From: Bacteroidales bacterium 52_46
Lineage (GTDB): Bacteria > Bacteroidota > Bacteroidia > Bacteroidales > Muribaculaceae
Length of the DNA stretch: 64,000 nt
Direction: 5' to 3'
NCBI GenBank assembly: GCA_001915385.1
Contig: MNQK01000032.1
Location: 6,498-70,497 of the forward strand
The position numbers were made by a program, and so were the translations under genes. The first letter of the stretch is position 1; the number at the start of each line of letters is the position of its first letter. Of the stretch, positions 34,411-43,674 are shown one piece after another. The notes beneath the pieces were generated by a model, which did no database searches, was not told the origin of the DNA, and saw only the letters and a program-made list of their open reading frames with translations.

Positions 34411-35283
34411 TCAGCCGATAGTATGATTAGCTATAAGCTCTTTTACGAGATTCTCTATCTGCTCGTCGTTGTCTTCGAGGCGGAGGCTTTCCTTAGCGGT
34501 GAACACCACGTTCTCGATAGCCTTTACCTTGGTGGGCGAGCCGGGGAGACCGATCTGTTCGGGATCAGCTTCCACGTAGGCGGCGCTCCATTCCTGAAGA
34601 TTGAGGTCGGGACGGGCGTCGACGATAGCCTGCTGCTCGGGGGTAAGTTTAGCCTTTTCGGTAGGCGATACGGCACGTTTGTATTTCATCACGCGCTTTG
34701 CGTTGCGGGGACGGCAGGCGTCAGCCGAGCCGGTCACGGTGACAACGCAGGGAAGGGGAGCCTTTACAGTCTCCACACCGTTCTCCAGACGGCGTTTCAC
34801 TACCACGTAACCGTCTTTGAGTTCGAGAATATCCTCAGCGTAAGTGATTTGGGGAATACCTAATTTTTCTGCGATCTGCGGGCCTACCTGTGCAGTGTCG
34901 CCGTCGATGGCCTGACGTCCGCCAAGTATGATGTCATAGTTGCCGAATTTCTTTACAGCCTGTGCGAGCGAATAAGAGGTAGCAAGAGTGTCGGCGCCGC
35001 CAAGCACTCTGTCGGTCAGCACGATACCGCCGTCGGCACCGCGAAACATAGCTTCTCTTATTATCTCCGACGCACGCGGAAGTCCCATGGTAAGCAGCGT
35101 AACGGTAGAACCGGGATTGGCGTCCTTGAGTCGGAGTGCCTGCTCAAGAGCATTCAGGTCCTCGGGGTTGAAGATGGCGGGAAGCGCTGCACGGTTGATC
35201 GTGCCATCTTCTTTCATCGCATCTTTGCCGACATTGCGGGTGTCAGGCACCTGCTTGGCCAGCACAATGATGTTTAAACTCAT
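34411..35283 (-). CDS. etfB: Electron transfer flavoprotein beta subunit
   Basis: The 290-residue protein starts MSLNIIVLAKQVPDT and contains NPEDLNALEQALRLKD and GGRQAIDGDTAQVGPQIAEK, which bind the AMP/FAD moiety in this family. It is the first gene of the etfB-etfA-dehydrogenase operon. It has a good promoter at 35411-35441 and a palindrome directly upstream of that. The whole operon is on the minus strand and supports fatty-acyl or related acyl-CoA oxidation with electron transfer to the membrane. Confidence 0.96.
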   Translation of the reverse strand: MSLNIIVLAKQVPDTRNVGKDAMKEDGTINRAALPAIFNPEDLNALEQALRLKDANPGSTVTLLTMGLPRASEIIREAMFRGADGGIVLTDRVLGGADTLATSYSLAQAVKKFGNYDIILGGRQAIDGDTAQVGPQIAEKLGIPQITYAEDILELKDGYVVVKRRLENGVETVKAPLPCVVTVTGSADACRPRNAKRVMKYKRAVSPTEKAKLTPEQQAIVDARPDLNLQEWSAAYVEADPEQIGLPGSPTKVKAIENVVFTAKESLRLEDNDEQIENLVKELIANHTIG

Positions 35284-35410
35284 AATCTTTACTTTTTATG
35301 ATTTAAAATTACTATTCTCATTGCCACAAACAAAGCGTCGGCGCGATTATATTCTGAATTTCAAGAATTTAGAACGCATAATCGGCTTAACCACTTCATT
35401 TTCAAGATTA

Positions 35411-35441
35411 CAAAGATAGTTTATTTTTGCAATTTATCAAA
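35411..35441 (-). promoter_or_regulatory. Promoter of the etf operon
   Basis: On the minus strand, TATCTTTG (35411-35418) and TTTG (35438-35441) are spaced by 19 bases, a near-ideal Bacteroidetes promoter. Confidence 0.75.
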
Positions 35442-35498
35442 AACTTTCCGACAAATTGTCTAATATTTCACTTTATTAGTCAATTTGTCGGAAAGTTT
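35441..35498 (-). terminator. Strong hairpin: terminator of the PurF-like gene, touching the etf promoter
   Basis: The 24-base arms 35441-35464 and 35475-35498 are inverted copies with one mismatch and a 10-base loop. On the minus strand the stem is followed by a T-run, as expected for a terminator of the gene ending at 35624. The same T-run is the -33 box of the etf promoter. An operator role is an alternative. Confidence 0.7.
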
Positions 35499-35524
35499 AT
35501 AAATTAAGCCGGAATTGCCGCAGA

Positions 35525-35576
35525 GGTCAGACAGGCCGGACAAGTCTGACATGTCTGACTCGTCCGACTTGTCCTA
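35525..35576. repeat. Short tandem repeats, family I (GTCCGACTTGTC type)
   Basis: Units such as gacaggccggacaagtctga and cgtccgacttgtcc repeat with slight changes. Similar units occur at 63816-63845. The 35499-35623 spacer holds nothing else. Confidence 0.65.
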
Positions 35577-35623
35577 ATCCTAAAATGATACCGATGCCGG
35601 GGATGCCATACGCCTGCGGTGGA

Positions 35624-37039
35624 TCAATAGTAGCTCGAGCCGTCGAAGCAGTGCGTGCAGATGCGTTCCTTGGGCAGCCCTATGGCGTTGACTATATCGT
35701 CTACTGTATTGAATTGCAACGAATCAAGGCCGAGACGCACGCGTATCTGCTCCACCATCGCTGCGTATTCGGGGGTGGTATGGTCGGCATACTTGTCGAG
35801 GTTGGCGTTCTGGTCACCCTCGAGGTCGGCTATCACGCGACGGGTTATAAGCTCCATTTCGCTCCGTGAGCTGGTGAAATTGAGGAACGTGCAGGGGAAA
35901 ATGAGCGGCGGGCACGATATGCGCACGTGCACCGCTTCGGCGCCGGCCTCACGGATGTCGCTCACATTGTCGCGCAGCTGCGTGCCGCGCACTATGGAGT
36001 CGTCACAGAAGGCCACTTTCTTACCTTTCAGAAGCGAGCGGTTGGCTATAAGTTTCATCTTAGCCACGAGTTCGCGGCGCTCCTGCGTGCTCGGGGTGAA
36101 CGAACGGGGCCATGTGGGAGTATATTTGACGATACCGCGCAGATAGGGGACGCCTTTGCCCTGGGCATAACCGAGCGCCATGCCGATGCCCGAATCGGGC
36201 ACGGGGCTTACGAAGTCCACCTCCGTCTCGTCGCGCTCGCCCATGTCGAGACCGAGAGAGTAGCGCATCTCGTCGACATTGCGGTGCTCGTATTCGCAGG
36301 GGGGATACCCGTAGTAGGTCCACAGGAAAGCGCATATCTGCATCTTGTCGAGCGGTTGCTGCAGGATGGTGAACCCGTCGGCGTTGAAGCGTACTATCTC
36401 GCCCGGGCCGAGGTTATGGTCGATTTCGAAACCGAGATTTGGGAATGCGCATGTCTCGGATGTCACCGCACGGGCGCCTCCGTCGATATGGCGGCCGAGT
36501 ATCACCGGCGTACGGCCGAGTTTGTCGCGGGCGGCGACGACATCGCCGTTGTCAAACAACAGCAACATCGAGCATGAGCCCTGCACGCGGCGGTACACGT
36601 TGTTGATGCCGTCGACAAGGTCGTTGCCCTGCGATATCAGCGTGGCAACCACCTCAGTCGGGTTGACTATATCATAGCTGTGCTCGCAGAAATGCTGTCC
36701 GTCAAGCAGAAGTTCACGTTCAAGCTCCACGACGTTGTTGATACGCGCCACCGTGACGATGGCAAACTTGCCGAGACGGCAGTTGATGATGATAGGCTGC
36801 GCGTCGGTATCAGAAATCACCCCTACCCCGCTGTTGCCTGAAAATGTGTCGAGGTCGCCCTCGAACTTGGTGCGGAAATAAGAGTTCTCGATATTGTGTA
36901 TCGAACGGGTGAAAATCCCGTCGCGCGACACTGTCACTATACCCGCGCGTTTGGTACCCATGTGGGAATTATAGTCCACGCCGTAAAACAAGTCGTTGAC
37001 GCATGCTTTCTTTTTTGCTACGCCGAAAAAACCTCCCAT
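35624..37039 (-). CDS. Amidophosphoribosyltransferase-like protein without the N-terminal nucleophile Cys
   Basis: The 471-residue protein aligns with PurF: an Ntn-type glutaminase domain followed by a phosphoribosyltransferase domain with the PRPP loop V-A-F-C-D-D-S-I-V-R-G-T. It ends ERICTHCFDGSSYY, like the PurF C-terminus. However, it starts MGGFFGVAKKKAC, where functional PurF has Cys at position 2 (C-G-I/V-x-G), so the glutaminase nucleophile is replaced by Gly. A Cys at residue 13 is nearby. It may use ammonia or have a regulatory role. It lies downstream of purL, suggesting a role in purine synthesis. I recall similar MGGFFG proteins in other Bacteroidales, which would make this a conserved variant. 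Confidence 0.8.
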   Translation of the reverse strand: MGGFFGVAKKKACVNDLFYGVDYNSHMGTKRAGIVTVSRDGIFTRSIHNIENSYFRTKFEGDLDTFSGNSGVGVISDTDAQPIIINCRLGKFAIVTVARINNVVELERELLLDGQHFCEHSYDIVNPTEVVATLISQGNDLVDGINNVYRRVQGSCSMLLLFDNGDVVAARDKLGRTPVILGRHIDGGARAVTSETCAFPNLGFEIDHNLGPGEIVRFNADGFTILQQPLDKMQICAFLWTYYGYPPCEYEHRNVDEMRYSLGLDMGERDETEVDFVSPVPDSGIGMALGYAQGKGVPYLRGIVKYTPTWPRSFTPSTQERRELVAKMKLIANRSLLKGKKVAFCDDSIVRGTQLRDNVSDIREAGAEAVHVRISCPPLIFPCTFLNFTSSRSEMELITRRVIADLEGDQNANLDKYADHTTPEYAAMVEQIRVRLGLDSLQFNTVDDIVNAIGLPKERICTHCFDGSSYY

Positions 37040-37177
37040 AAATCTTTCCTTTTAATTGACGCCACGCCCCCGTTTGAACGCGGCATCGGTTGCATCTATC
37101 GGTAAAATTGTTATTATTTGAAAACCAAGCGCGAGCGGAGCATCTGCGATGCATCCACCCGCGCCTACTGCTTTTTA

Positions 37178-40100
37178 TTATTTCGTTCTGTCAAGTATCC
37201 ACTTGCGGGCGTTGACAAACATCTCGATCCACGGCGTCACCTCCTCGTTGCGTCGGTTGGCGGGATAATATCCGCACTGCCACGGGAACATGGCGCGCTC
37301 GGGGTGAGGCATCATGGCCAGATGACGGCCGTCTTTCGACGCGATACCGGCAACCGCCGCACGCGAGCCGTTGGGGTTGGCGGGATAAGCCGAATAGTTG
37401 TACTGCGCCACGATATTGTATTCGCTCAGCGGCATGGGCAGATTGAATTTGCCTTCGCCGTGGGCCGCCCATATACCGAGCTTCATGCCCGACAGCGAAC
37501 CCATCATGACCGAATTATTCTGAGGTATCTTGACCCCGAGGAACTGCGACTCGAATTTGTGCGATATGTTGTGCTCCATGCGGGTCGGTTTCTCATGCTC
37601 GGGATTGATGAGGTTGAGCTCGATCATGAGCTGGCAGCCGTTGCAGATACCGAGCGAGAGCGTGTCCTCGCGGGCGAAGAAGCGGCGCAATGTCTCTTTT
37701 GCCTTATCGTTCCACTTGAATCCGCCTGCCCAGCCTTTTGCCGAACCGAGCACGTCGGAGTTGGAGAATCCGCCGCAGAACACTATGAGATTGACATCGT
37801 CGAGTGTCTCGCGGCCCGACATGAGGTCGGTCATGTGCACATCCTTCACCTCGAAGCCTGCCATATAGAGCGAGTAGGCCATTTCGCGTTCGGAGTTGAC
37901 GCCCTTCTCGCGGATGATGGCGCAACGCGCTTTCGACGGCTCTTTGTGACGGCGGTCAAGACCGAGAGCCTCGACAGTGCCCTTGAACGACGCCGGTATA
38001 CGGTAACGTATCGGCTGCTTCTTATAGTTCTCGAAACGCATCGCAGCGCATTCGGCGCCGCTCTGCAGACGGTCGAGCAGATACGATGTTTCGAACCATA
38101 CGTCGCGCAGATAGTCTATGCCCAGAAGCAGTTCCTTCTCGCCATGCTCTATCATTACGGTGCGCTCGTCGGTGGGATAACCGATGGGGAAATATTTCAC
38201 GCCGGCATCGTCGAGTATCTTCTCCACGGCGGCTTTCTTCCTGTCGTCGACCTGGATTACCATAGCGGGATTCTCGGCAAACAGTATCTTGACGAGATCT
38301 TCCTCGCCGTACATCTTGAAACCGGTAGTATGGAAGAACACACCGCCGTCGGTGTTGGCGAAAGTCATCTCGAGAAGCGTCGTCACAAGACCACCGGCCG
38401 ATACGTCGTGAGCGGCAAGCAGTTTGCGCTGCTTCACGAGTTTCTGCATGGCCTCGAACGCGGCCGCGAATTTTGCGGGGTCAATCACTGTAGGAGCGTC
38501 GGAACCGACTTTGTTGAGCGACTGATAGAGTGCCGAACCGCCCAGTCGCAATGCATCCGACGAGAAATCTATATAATATAATGTCGAAACACGCGGCGAA
38601 AGCACGGGAGAAAGCGTGCGGCGCACATCAGCCACCTCGCCGGCCGCCGAAATAATCACCGTGCCGGGCGCGTACACTTTGTTTTCGCCATATTTCTGTG
38701 TCATCGACAATGAGTCTTTTCCGGTAGGGATGTTGATGCCGAGCGAGCAGGCGAAATCGGAGCAGGCCTCGACCGCACGGTAGAGGGCGGCGTCCTCGCC
38801 TTCGTTCTTGCAGGGCCACATCCAGTTGGCCGACAGCGAAACCGATTTCAAGCCCTTGGCCAGATTTGCTCCGGCGATATTGGTAAGGGATTCGGCGATT
38901 GCCATCACCGAGCCCTTGGCCGAATCGGCAAGCGCTACCTGCGGGGCGTGACCGATTGAAGTGGCGATACCTGCATGTCCGTTGTAGTCGAGCGCCACGA
39001 CGCCGCAGTCGCTCAGCGGCAGCTGGATTTCGCCCTGGCACTGCTGGCGCGCCACCTTGCCGGTGACCGAACGGTCCACCTTGTTGGTCAGCCAGTCCTT
39101 GCATGCCACAGCCTCAAGCGAGAGCACTCCGCGGAGATACTCCTCGATATGATTTTCGTCGGTGTCGGCGGCTGTATATGTGCGCTCTACGGTATTGTCG
39201 CGCATTATCGTCTTGGGAGAGTTACCGAACATATCTTCCATTGCGAGGTCGATGGGACGGCTGTCGTCCTTGTCCTCGAACACGAAACGGTTGTCGTCGG
39301 TGGTCTCGCCTACGACATAAAGCGGAGCGCGCTCGCGCTGCGCTATGCGCTCCACGTAGGGTATATCTTTGGCATTGATTACGAAGCCCATGCGTTCCTG
39401 ACTCTCGTTGCCGACAATCTCCTTGGCCGACAGCGTCTTGTCGCCTACTGGGAGGGCATCGAGGTCGATGTGGCCGCCGGTAGCCTCGACAAGTTCCGAC
39501 AGGGCGTTGAGATGGCCGCCTGCGCCGTGGTCGTGGATTGAGATGATGGGGTTCACGTCATCCTCAGCGAGGGCGCGTATGACGTTGGCCACACGCTTCT
39601 GCATCTCGGGGTTGGCACGCTGCACGGCGTTGAGTTCTATCGCGTTGGCATACTGACCGGTCTCGACCGACGACACTGCGCCGCCGCCCATACCGATACG
39701 GTAGTTGTCACCGCCCATCACCACGACTTTCTCACCTGCTCCGGGCACGCCCTTGATAGCGTCTTTCTTAGCCGCGAAGCCGACGCCGCCCGCAAGCATG
39801 ATTACCTTGTCGTAGGCGTAGAAGCGTCCGTCCTCCTCGTGCTCGAACGTCAGGAGCGAACCGCAGATAAGCGGCTGGCCGAACTTGTTGCCGAAATCCG
39901 AGGCACCGTTGGAGGCTTTGATAAGGATGTCGGCCGGTGTCTGGTAGAGCCACACACGCGGATTCATCATGAGTTCATAGCGGTGTTCGGGGCTGAGACG
40001 GGGATATGATGTCATATAGACAGCCGTTCCGGCGATAGGCAACGAAGCCTTACCGCCGCCGAGACGGTCGCGGATTTCACCTCCGGTACCGGTAGCAGCG

Positions 40101-40876
40101 CCGTTGAACGGTTCGACTGTGGTGGGGAAGTTGTGCGTCTCGGCCTTGAGTGATATTACGGTGTCTATGTCTTTTACGCGGAAATAGTCGGGACGGTCGG
40201 GGTGCTCGGGCGAGAACTGTTCGACCTTCGGACCCTTCACAAACGCCACGTTGTCCTTATAGGCCGACACGAGGGCGTTCTTGTTTTCCTGCGATGTCTT
40301 CTTGATTAATTTGAAAAGCGAAAGGGGCTTCTCCTCGCCGTCGATTACGAAGGTGCCGTTGAATATCTTGTGGCGGCAGTGCTCCGAGTTGACCTGCGAG
40401 AATCCGAACACCTCGCTGTCGGTCAGCTTACGGCCGAGTTTTTTAGCCAGCTCGTCGAGATACTGCTCCTCGTCGGGCGACAGGGCGAGGCCTTCAGCCT
40501 TGTTGTATTCCCGTATATCGTCGATATACACCACCTCGTCAGGCTTGCGGTTGGTATCGAACACATGCGAATTGATGCCGTCGTAGATGCGGTAGAGCAT
40601 ACGGTCGTAGTCGGCGTCAGGTTCCGTCCTGACGAACTGTTCGATACGCGTGATGCCTCTCAGACCCATATTCTGGGTGATTTCTACTGCGTTTGTGCTC
40701 CAGGGGGTTATCATCTCCTTTCGCGGTCCGCGATACACCCCTTTTACTGAAGTTGACGACAAGGGTTTTGCACCCGAGAGCAGCCATGTAAGGCGCTCAA
40801 TCTCTTGCTCGTTGAAGCGATGATCGGTCTCAATACCGTAGATTAAGCCGGTCCCTTTTTTGAAAAATATTACCAT
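37178..40876 (-). CDS. purL: Phosphoribosylformylglycinamidine synthase (single-chain, large)
   Basis: The 1232-residue enzyme has the full large-PurL layout: N-terminal PurS-like domain, linker (SQVNSEHCRHKIFNG), two AIRS-like ATP domains (ETHNFPTTVEPFNGAATGTGG, NIPTGKDSLSM) and a C-terminal glutaminase domain with Cys in L-G-I-C-N-G-C-Q, HGEGKF and MMPHPERAMFPWQ. It makes FGAM in the fourth step of purine synthesis. Length is slightly below the 1295 of E. coli. It is followed on the same strand by the PurF-like gene after a 138-base gap. Confidence 0.97.
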   Translation of the reverse strand: MVIFFKKGTGLIYGIETDHRFNEQEIERLTWLLSGAKPLSSTSVKGVYRGPRKEMITPWSTNAVEITQNMGLRGITRIEQFVRTEPDADYDRMLYRIYDGINSHVFDTNRKPDEVVYIDDIREYNKAEGLALSPDEEQYLDELAKKLGRKLTDSEVFGFSQVNSEHCRHKIFNGTFVIDGEEKPLSLFKLIKKTSQENKNALVSAYKDNVAFVKGPKVEQFSPEHPDRPDYFRVKDIDTVISLKAETHNFPTTVEPFNGAATGTGGEIRDRLGGGKASLPIAGTAVYMTSYPRLSPEHRYELMMNPRVWLYQTPADILIKASNGASDFGNKFGQPLICGSLLTFEHEEDGRFYAYDKVIMLAGGVGFAAKKDAIKGVPGAGEKVVVMGGDNYRIGMGGGAVSSVETGQYANAIELNAVQRANPEMQKRVANVIRALAEDDVNPIISIHDHGAGGHLNALSELVEATGGHIDLDALPVGDKTLSAKEIVGNESQERMGFVINAKDIPYVERIAQRERAPLYVVGETTDDNRFVFEDKDDSRPIDLAMEDMFGNSPKTIMRDNTVERTYTAADTDENHIEEYLRGVLSLEAVACKDWLTNKVDRSVTGKVARQQCQGEIQLPLSDCGVVALDYNGHAGIATSIGHAPQVALADSAKGSVMAIAESLTNIAGANLAKGLKSVSLSANWMWPCKNEGEDAALYRAVEACSDFACSLGINIPTGKDSLSMTQKYGENKVYAPGTVIISAAGEVADVRRTLSPVLSPRVSTLYYIDFSSDALRLGGSALYQSLNKVGSDAPTVIDPAKFAAAFEAMQKLVKQRKLLAAHDVSAGGLVTTLLEMTFANTDGGVFFHTTGFKMYGEEDLVKILFAENPAMVIQVDDRKKAAVEKILDDAGVKYFPIGYPTDERTVMIEHGEKELLLGIDYLRDVWFETSYLLDRLQSGAECAAMRFENYKKQPIRYRIPASFKGTVEALGLDRRHKEPSKARCAIIREKGVNSEREMAYSLYMAGFEVKDVHMTDLMSGRETLDDVNLIVFCGGFSNSDVLGSAKGWAGGFKWNDKAKETLRRFFAREDTLSLGICNGCQLMIELNLINPEHEKPTRMEHNISHKFESQFLGVKIPQNNSVMMGSLSGMKLGIWAAHGEGKFNLPMPLSEYNIVAQYNYSAYPANPNGSRAAVAGIASKDGRHLAMMPHPERAMFPWQCGYYPANRRNEEVTPWIEMFVNARKWILDRTK

Positions 40877-41026
40877 GCGTTGCTGAACGTGATGATTGGG
40901 TTTCCGCCGCGAAGTTACAACTTTTTTTCCATTCCCGCAACAAAATGCGGCTCCTAAGGGTAGCGGCGGGCGATTTCAATCTCCCTGTCGGGCCGCATGT
41001 TTTTTTCGGGTATCGGATATTTTCAC

Positions 41027-41034
41027 TATCTTTG
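41027..41034 (+). promoter_or_regulatory. -7 box very close to the C11 peptidase start
   Basis: TATCTTTG ends only 7 bases before the ATG at 41042, so the message would have almost no leader. This also argues against the longer frame that begins at 40997. Confidence 0.6.
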
Positions 41035-41041
41035 CAATCCT

Positions 41042-42193
41042 ATGAAAATTCTGATATTAAAAATATTGTTTCTGGTAGTTCCGGTCATGATGCTCACAGG
41101 ATGTTCCGATCATGAGGACGGTCCTGCCCCCGAATGTCCGCGTGCCGTGCTCGTCTACATGGTCGCCAACAATTCGCTCGGCGCCGCGCACTATGACACC
41201 GACGACCTCAACGAGATGGCGATTGCCGCAAAGCAGGGCGATTTCGGCGACTCACGCCTGTTCGTCTACCATCACGCGCGCAATTCCGCACCTGTGCTCA
41301 AGGAGATAACCGCCTACGGCGAACGCATCGTAGCCAACTACGACAAATCCGCCTCCTCGGTCTCATCGGTGCGCATGAGCCGCGTGGTCGACGACTTCCG
41401 CCGCTATGCCCCGGCATCGCGCTACGGCATAATACTCTGGAGTCATGGGAGCGGGTGGATTGAAAACGGACTGGAACAGCCCGTACGGCCAAACGCGCGG
41501 AGCGAAGGTGAAGCAAGCCCGCTGTCGTTCGGTGACGACGGCGGCCGCTACATGAACGTCACGACCCTCGCCGCCACACTCCGCGGCAAAGGCTTCGACT
41601 ACATCTACTTCGACTGCTGCTACATGGCAGGCGTCGAGGTGGCATACGAGCTGCGTGATTGTGCCGACCGTATCGTAGGCTCATCCACCGAACTGCCGGC
41701 ATCGGGCATGCCATACGACGAGACTCTCCGCTACCTGCTCAAAGCCGACGCCGACCTCGCAGGCGCCGCACGCACCACTTTCGATTTCTACAATGCCATG
41801 TCGGGACAGAACCGCACCTGCACCATTTCAGTAATCGACACGTCCGGACTCGATGCGCTTGCCGACGCCACACGGGCAGTGTATGAGGCCAACAACGTCA
41901 CATCCGCCGGCTTCGCGCCCCAACAATTCATGACCTACAAATGTTATCTTTTTGATTTCGGACAATACGTCGGCGACCTTGCGTCGCAGCATCCGGAGCT
42001 GAAAGCCGCTTTCGACAACGCGCTCGGCAATGTCATCGTCTACAAGGCTGCCACCCCGCGGATATGGAACGTGCTGCCGCTCACGCATCACTCCGGACTG
42101 TCGACAGGTATTCCCGAATTTTCCGAAACCGACGGCTACAACTACGGCAACCTGCAATGGGCCACAGACGTAGCGTCGGCACTCCGCAGATAA
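41042..42193 (+). CDS. Clostripain-like (C11 family) cysteine peptidase lipoprotein
   Basis: The 383-residue protein starts MKILILKILFLVVPVMMLTGC, a lipoprotein signal with Cys21. The peptidase core has VLVYMVANNSLG, the catalytic His in GIILWSHGSGW and the catalytic Cys in YIYFDCCYMAGVEVAYEL, followed by GSSTELPASGMPY. C11 enzymes cleave after Arg or Lys. It would be anchored in the outer membrane, probably surface or periplasm facing. The MscS-like gene follows 24 bases later and may be co-transcribed. Confidence 0.88.
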   Translation: MKILILKILFLVVPVMMLTGCSDHEDGPAPECPRAVLVYMVANNSLGAAHYDTDDLNEMAIAAKQGDFGDSRLFVYHHARNSAPVLKEITAYGERIVANYDKSASSVSSVRMSRVVDDFRRYAPASRYGIILWSHGSGWIENGLEQPVRPNARSEGEASPLSFGDDGGRYMNVTTLAATLRGKGFDYIYFDCCYMAGVEVAYELRDCADRIVGSSTELPASGMPYDETLRYLLKADADLAGAARTTFDFYNAMSGQNRTCTISVIDTSGLDALADATRAVYEANNVTSAGFAPQQFMTYKCYLFDFGQYVGDLASQHPELKAAFDNALGNVIVYKAATPRIWNVLPLTHHSGLSTGIPEFSETDGYNYGNLQWATDVASALRR

Positions 42194-42217
42194 CGTATCA
42201 ACTATACTCTACGCACT

Positions 42218-43324
42218 ATGTTTCAGACTCAGAACGATTTAGTGGACCTCAATCCGGCCAAGGGCATCGACATGAGCGAAGGCATCGAGCAGCTGAAAAA
42301 CTTTTCGTTCAACGATTTCATCAGCGACCTTTCCCAACGCCTTGTCAATTTTGCCATTGACGTAGCCATAGCGATTGCCGTGTTCTACATCGGCAAATTC
42401 ATCATACGGCGCATATACCGCCTTATCGCCTCCGTGCTCGTGCGGCGCCAGGTCGACAATTCGCTCACCACGTTTATCCTGAGTTTTGTCAAAATCGTAC
42501 TGTATTTCATACTAATAATCACCGTAATCGGCATACTCGGCATAGAGACAAGCTCATTCCTGGCACTCTTTGCCTCGGCCGGCGTGGCCATCGGTATGGC
42601 TCTGAGCGGCACGTTGCAGAATTTTGCCGGGGGCGTGCTCATACTTCTGCTCAAGCCATACAAGGTAGGCGACTACATCGAAGCCCAGGGATATGCAGGC
42701 ACCGTACGAGAGATACAGATATTCCACACCGTAATAACCACCTACGACAACAAGGCCATCATCATACCCAACGGCGGACTCTCCACGTCGAGTGTCAACA
42801 ACTGGTCGCGCGAGGAATACCGCCGGGTGGCATGGAATGTGTCAATATCCTACGGCGATTCAGTGGAAACTGCCCGCAAGGCCATACTCGACATGTTCAC
42901 CGACGACCACCGCATCATACGCGAATCGTCCGACGAGTTCCACCTCCTCGACGACACCGATGACCCACACGCCGCCCCGTCCGACATAATGCCCGAACCG
43001 CACAAGCCCGGATTACTGCGCCGCATATTCTCGCGCAAGGACAAAGTGAAGGAGGCTCTCGACCGATGGCAGGAAGCACGCGACCACAACATAAAGGCTC
43101 TTAAGCCGCGCGTCACCCGCGACCCCTCGGTCGTAGTCAACGAACTTGCCGACTCAAGTGTGCAGCTTCAGGTGCGCGCGTGGGTGGAAAGCGACAACTA
43201 CTGGGCCGTGTTCTACGATTACAACGAGCGGATATACAACGAGTTGCCATCCCACGGTATCAATTTCCCGTTCCCGCAAATGGACGTACACATCAACCAC
43301 GTCGCCGAAAAGCCCGGAGCCTGA
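42218..43324 (+). CDS. Small-conductance mechanosensitive channel (MscS family)
   Basis: The 368-residue protein has three membrane segments (about residues 45-65, 88-108 and 112-140), with the pore helix in SAGVAIGMALSGTLQNFAGG. It continues into the Sm-like beta domain (LKPYKVGDYIEAQGYAGTVREI, IIPNGGLSTSSVNNWSRE). An acidic and basic stretch of about 60 residues (from DDTDDPHAAP to TRDPS) is inserted in the C-terminal domain and is unusual for the family. It releases solutes on osmotic downshock. The start is taken at 42218; a start at MSEGIEQ, 18 residues in, is possible. Confidence 0.93.
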   Translation: MFQTQNDLVDLNPAKGIDMSEGIEQLKNFSFNDFISDLSQRLVNFAIDVAIAIAVFYIGKFIIRRIYRLIASVLVRRQVDNSLTTFILSFVKIVLYFILIITVIGILGIETSSFLALFASAGVAIGMALSGTLQNFAGGVLILLLKPYKVGDYIEAQGYAGTVREIQIFHTVITTYDNKAIIIPNGGLSTSSVNNWSREEYRRVAWNVSISYGDSVETARKAILDMFTDDHRIIRESSDEFHLLDDTDDPHAAPSDIMPEPHKPGLLRRIFSRKDKVKEALDRWQEARDHNIKALKPRVTRDPSVVVNELADSSVQLQVRAWVESDNYWAVFYDYNERIYNELPSHGINFPFPQMDVHINHVAEKPGA

Positions 43325-43413
43325 CCTCATCCATTTTTAAATATTTAACACTATTTTATACAATTTCGCGTCCGAAATATAGGATATACGTTCAGTAATC
43401 GGAATATTTTATG

Positions 43414-43421
43414 TAAATTTG
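43414..43421 (+). promoter_or_regulatory. -7 box upstream of the recJ leader
   Basis: TAAATTTG (TAnnTTTG) lies about 250 bases before recJ, so the transcript starting near 43427 would have a long structured leader or be a separate RNA. Confidence 0.5.
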
Positions 43422-43427
43422 CGTGAT

Positions 43428-43665
43428 AGTGGCATAATAGTGCCTTCAGCTTCCACCGGTCTCTCTCCGACTTGACACCGGGAAGCATCGGCCCGTGGCT
43501 CCCCATTGCTTATCGTAACTTATCACTGATTTACTTCACAGGAGCCGGTTCCCTCCCCGCAGGCCACTTGACTTCTCTCCACCCGCGACCCTCAAGGCGA
43601 GCTTACAGGTCACGGGATTCGGCGTATACTTCCCACAGTGACGCCCCTGCCATGATAATAAAAAA
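43428..43665 (+). ncRNA. Candidate structured RNA (6S-like?) upstream of recJ
   Basis: The GC-rich stretch sits between AT-rich flanks, follows a good -7 box, and ends shortly before an A-rich run and the recJ start. Its ends can pair (ATAGTGGCA near 43428 with TGCCATGAT near 43648). In the middle GGCTCC near 43499 pairs with GGAGCC near 43543 to close a large hairpin. A rod with closing stem, open centre and terminal hairpin recalls 6S RNA. No open frame is convincing. The family assignment is uncertain; a recJ leader is the alternative. Confidence 0.4.
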
Positions 43666-43674
43666 ACAACATAA

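Noticed and set aside
36896..38581. Open frames of up to 487 codons on the plus strand across purL and the PurF-like gene
   Set aside because: Shadows of the minus-strand genes; no motif, promoter or sensible start context.
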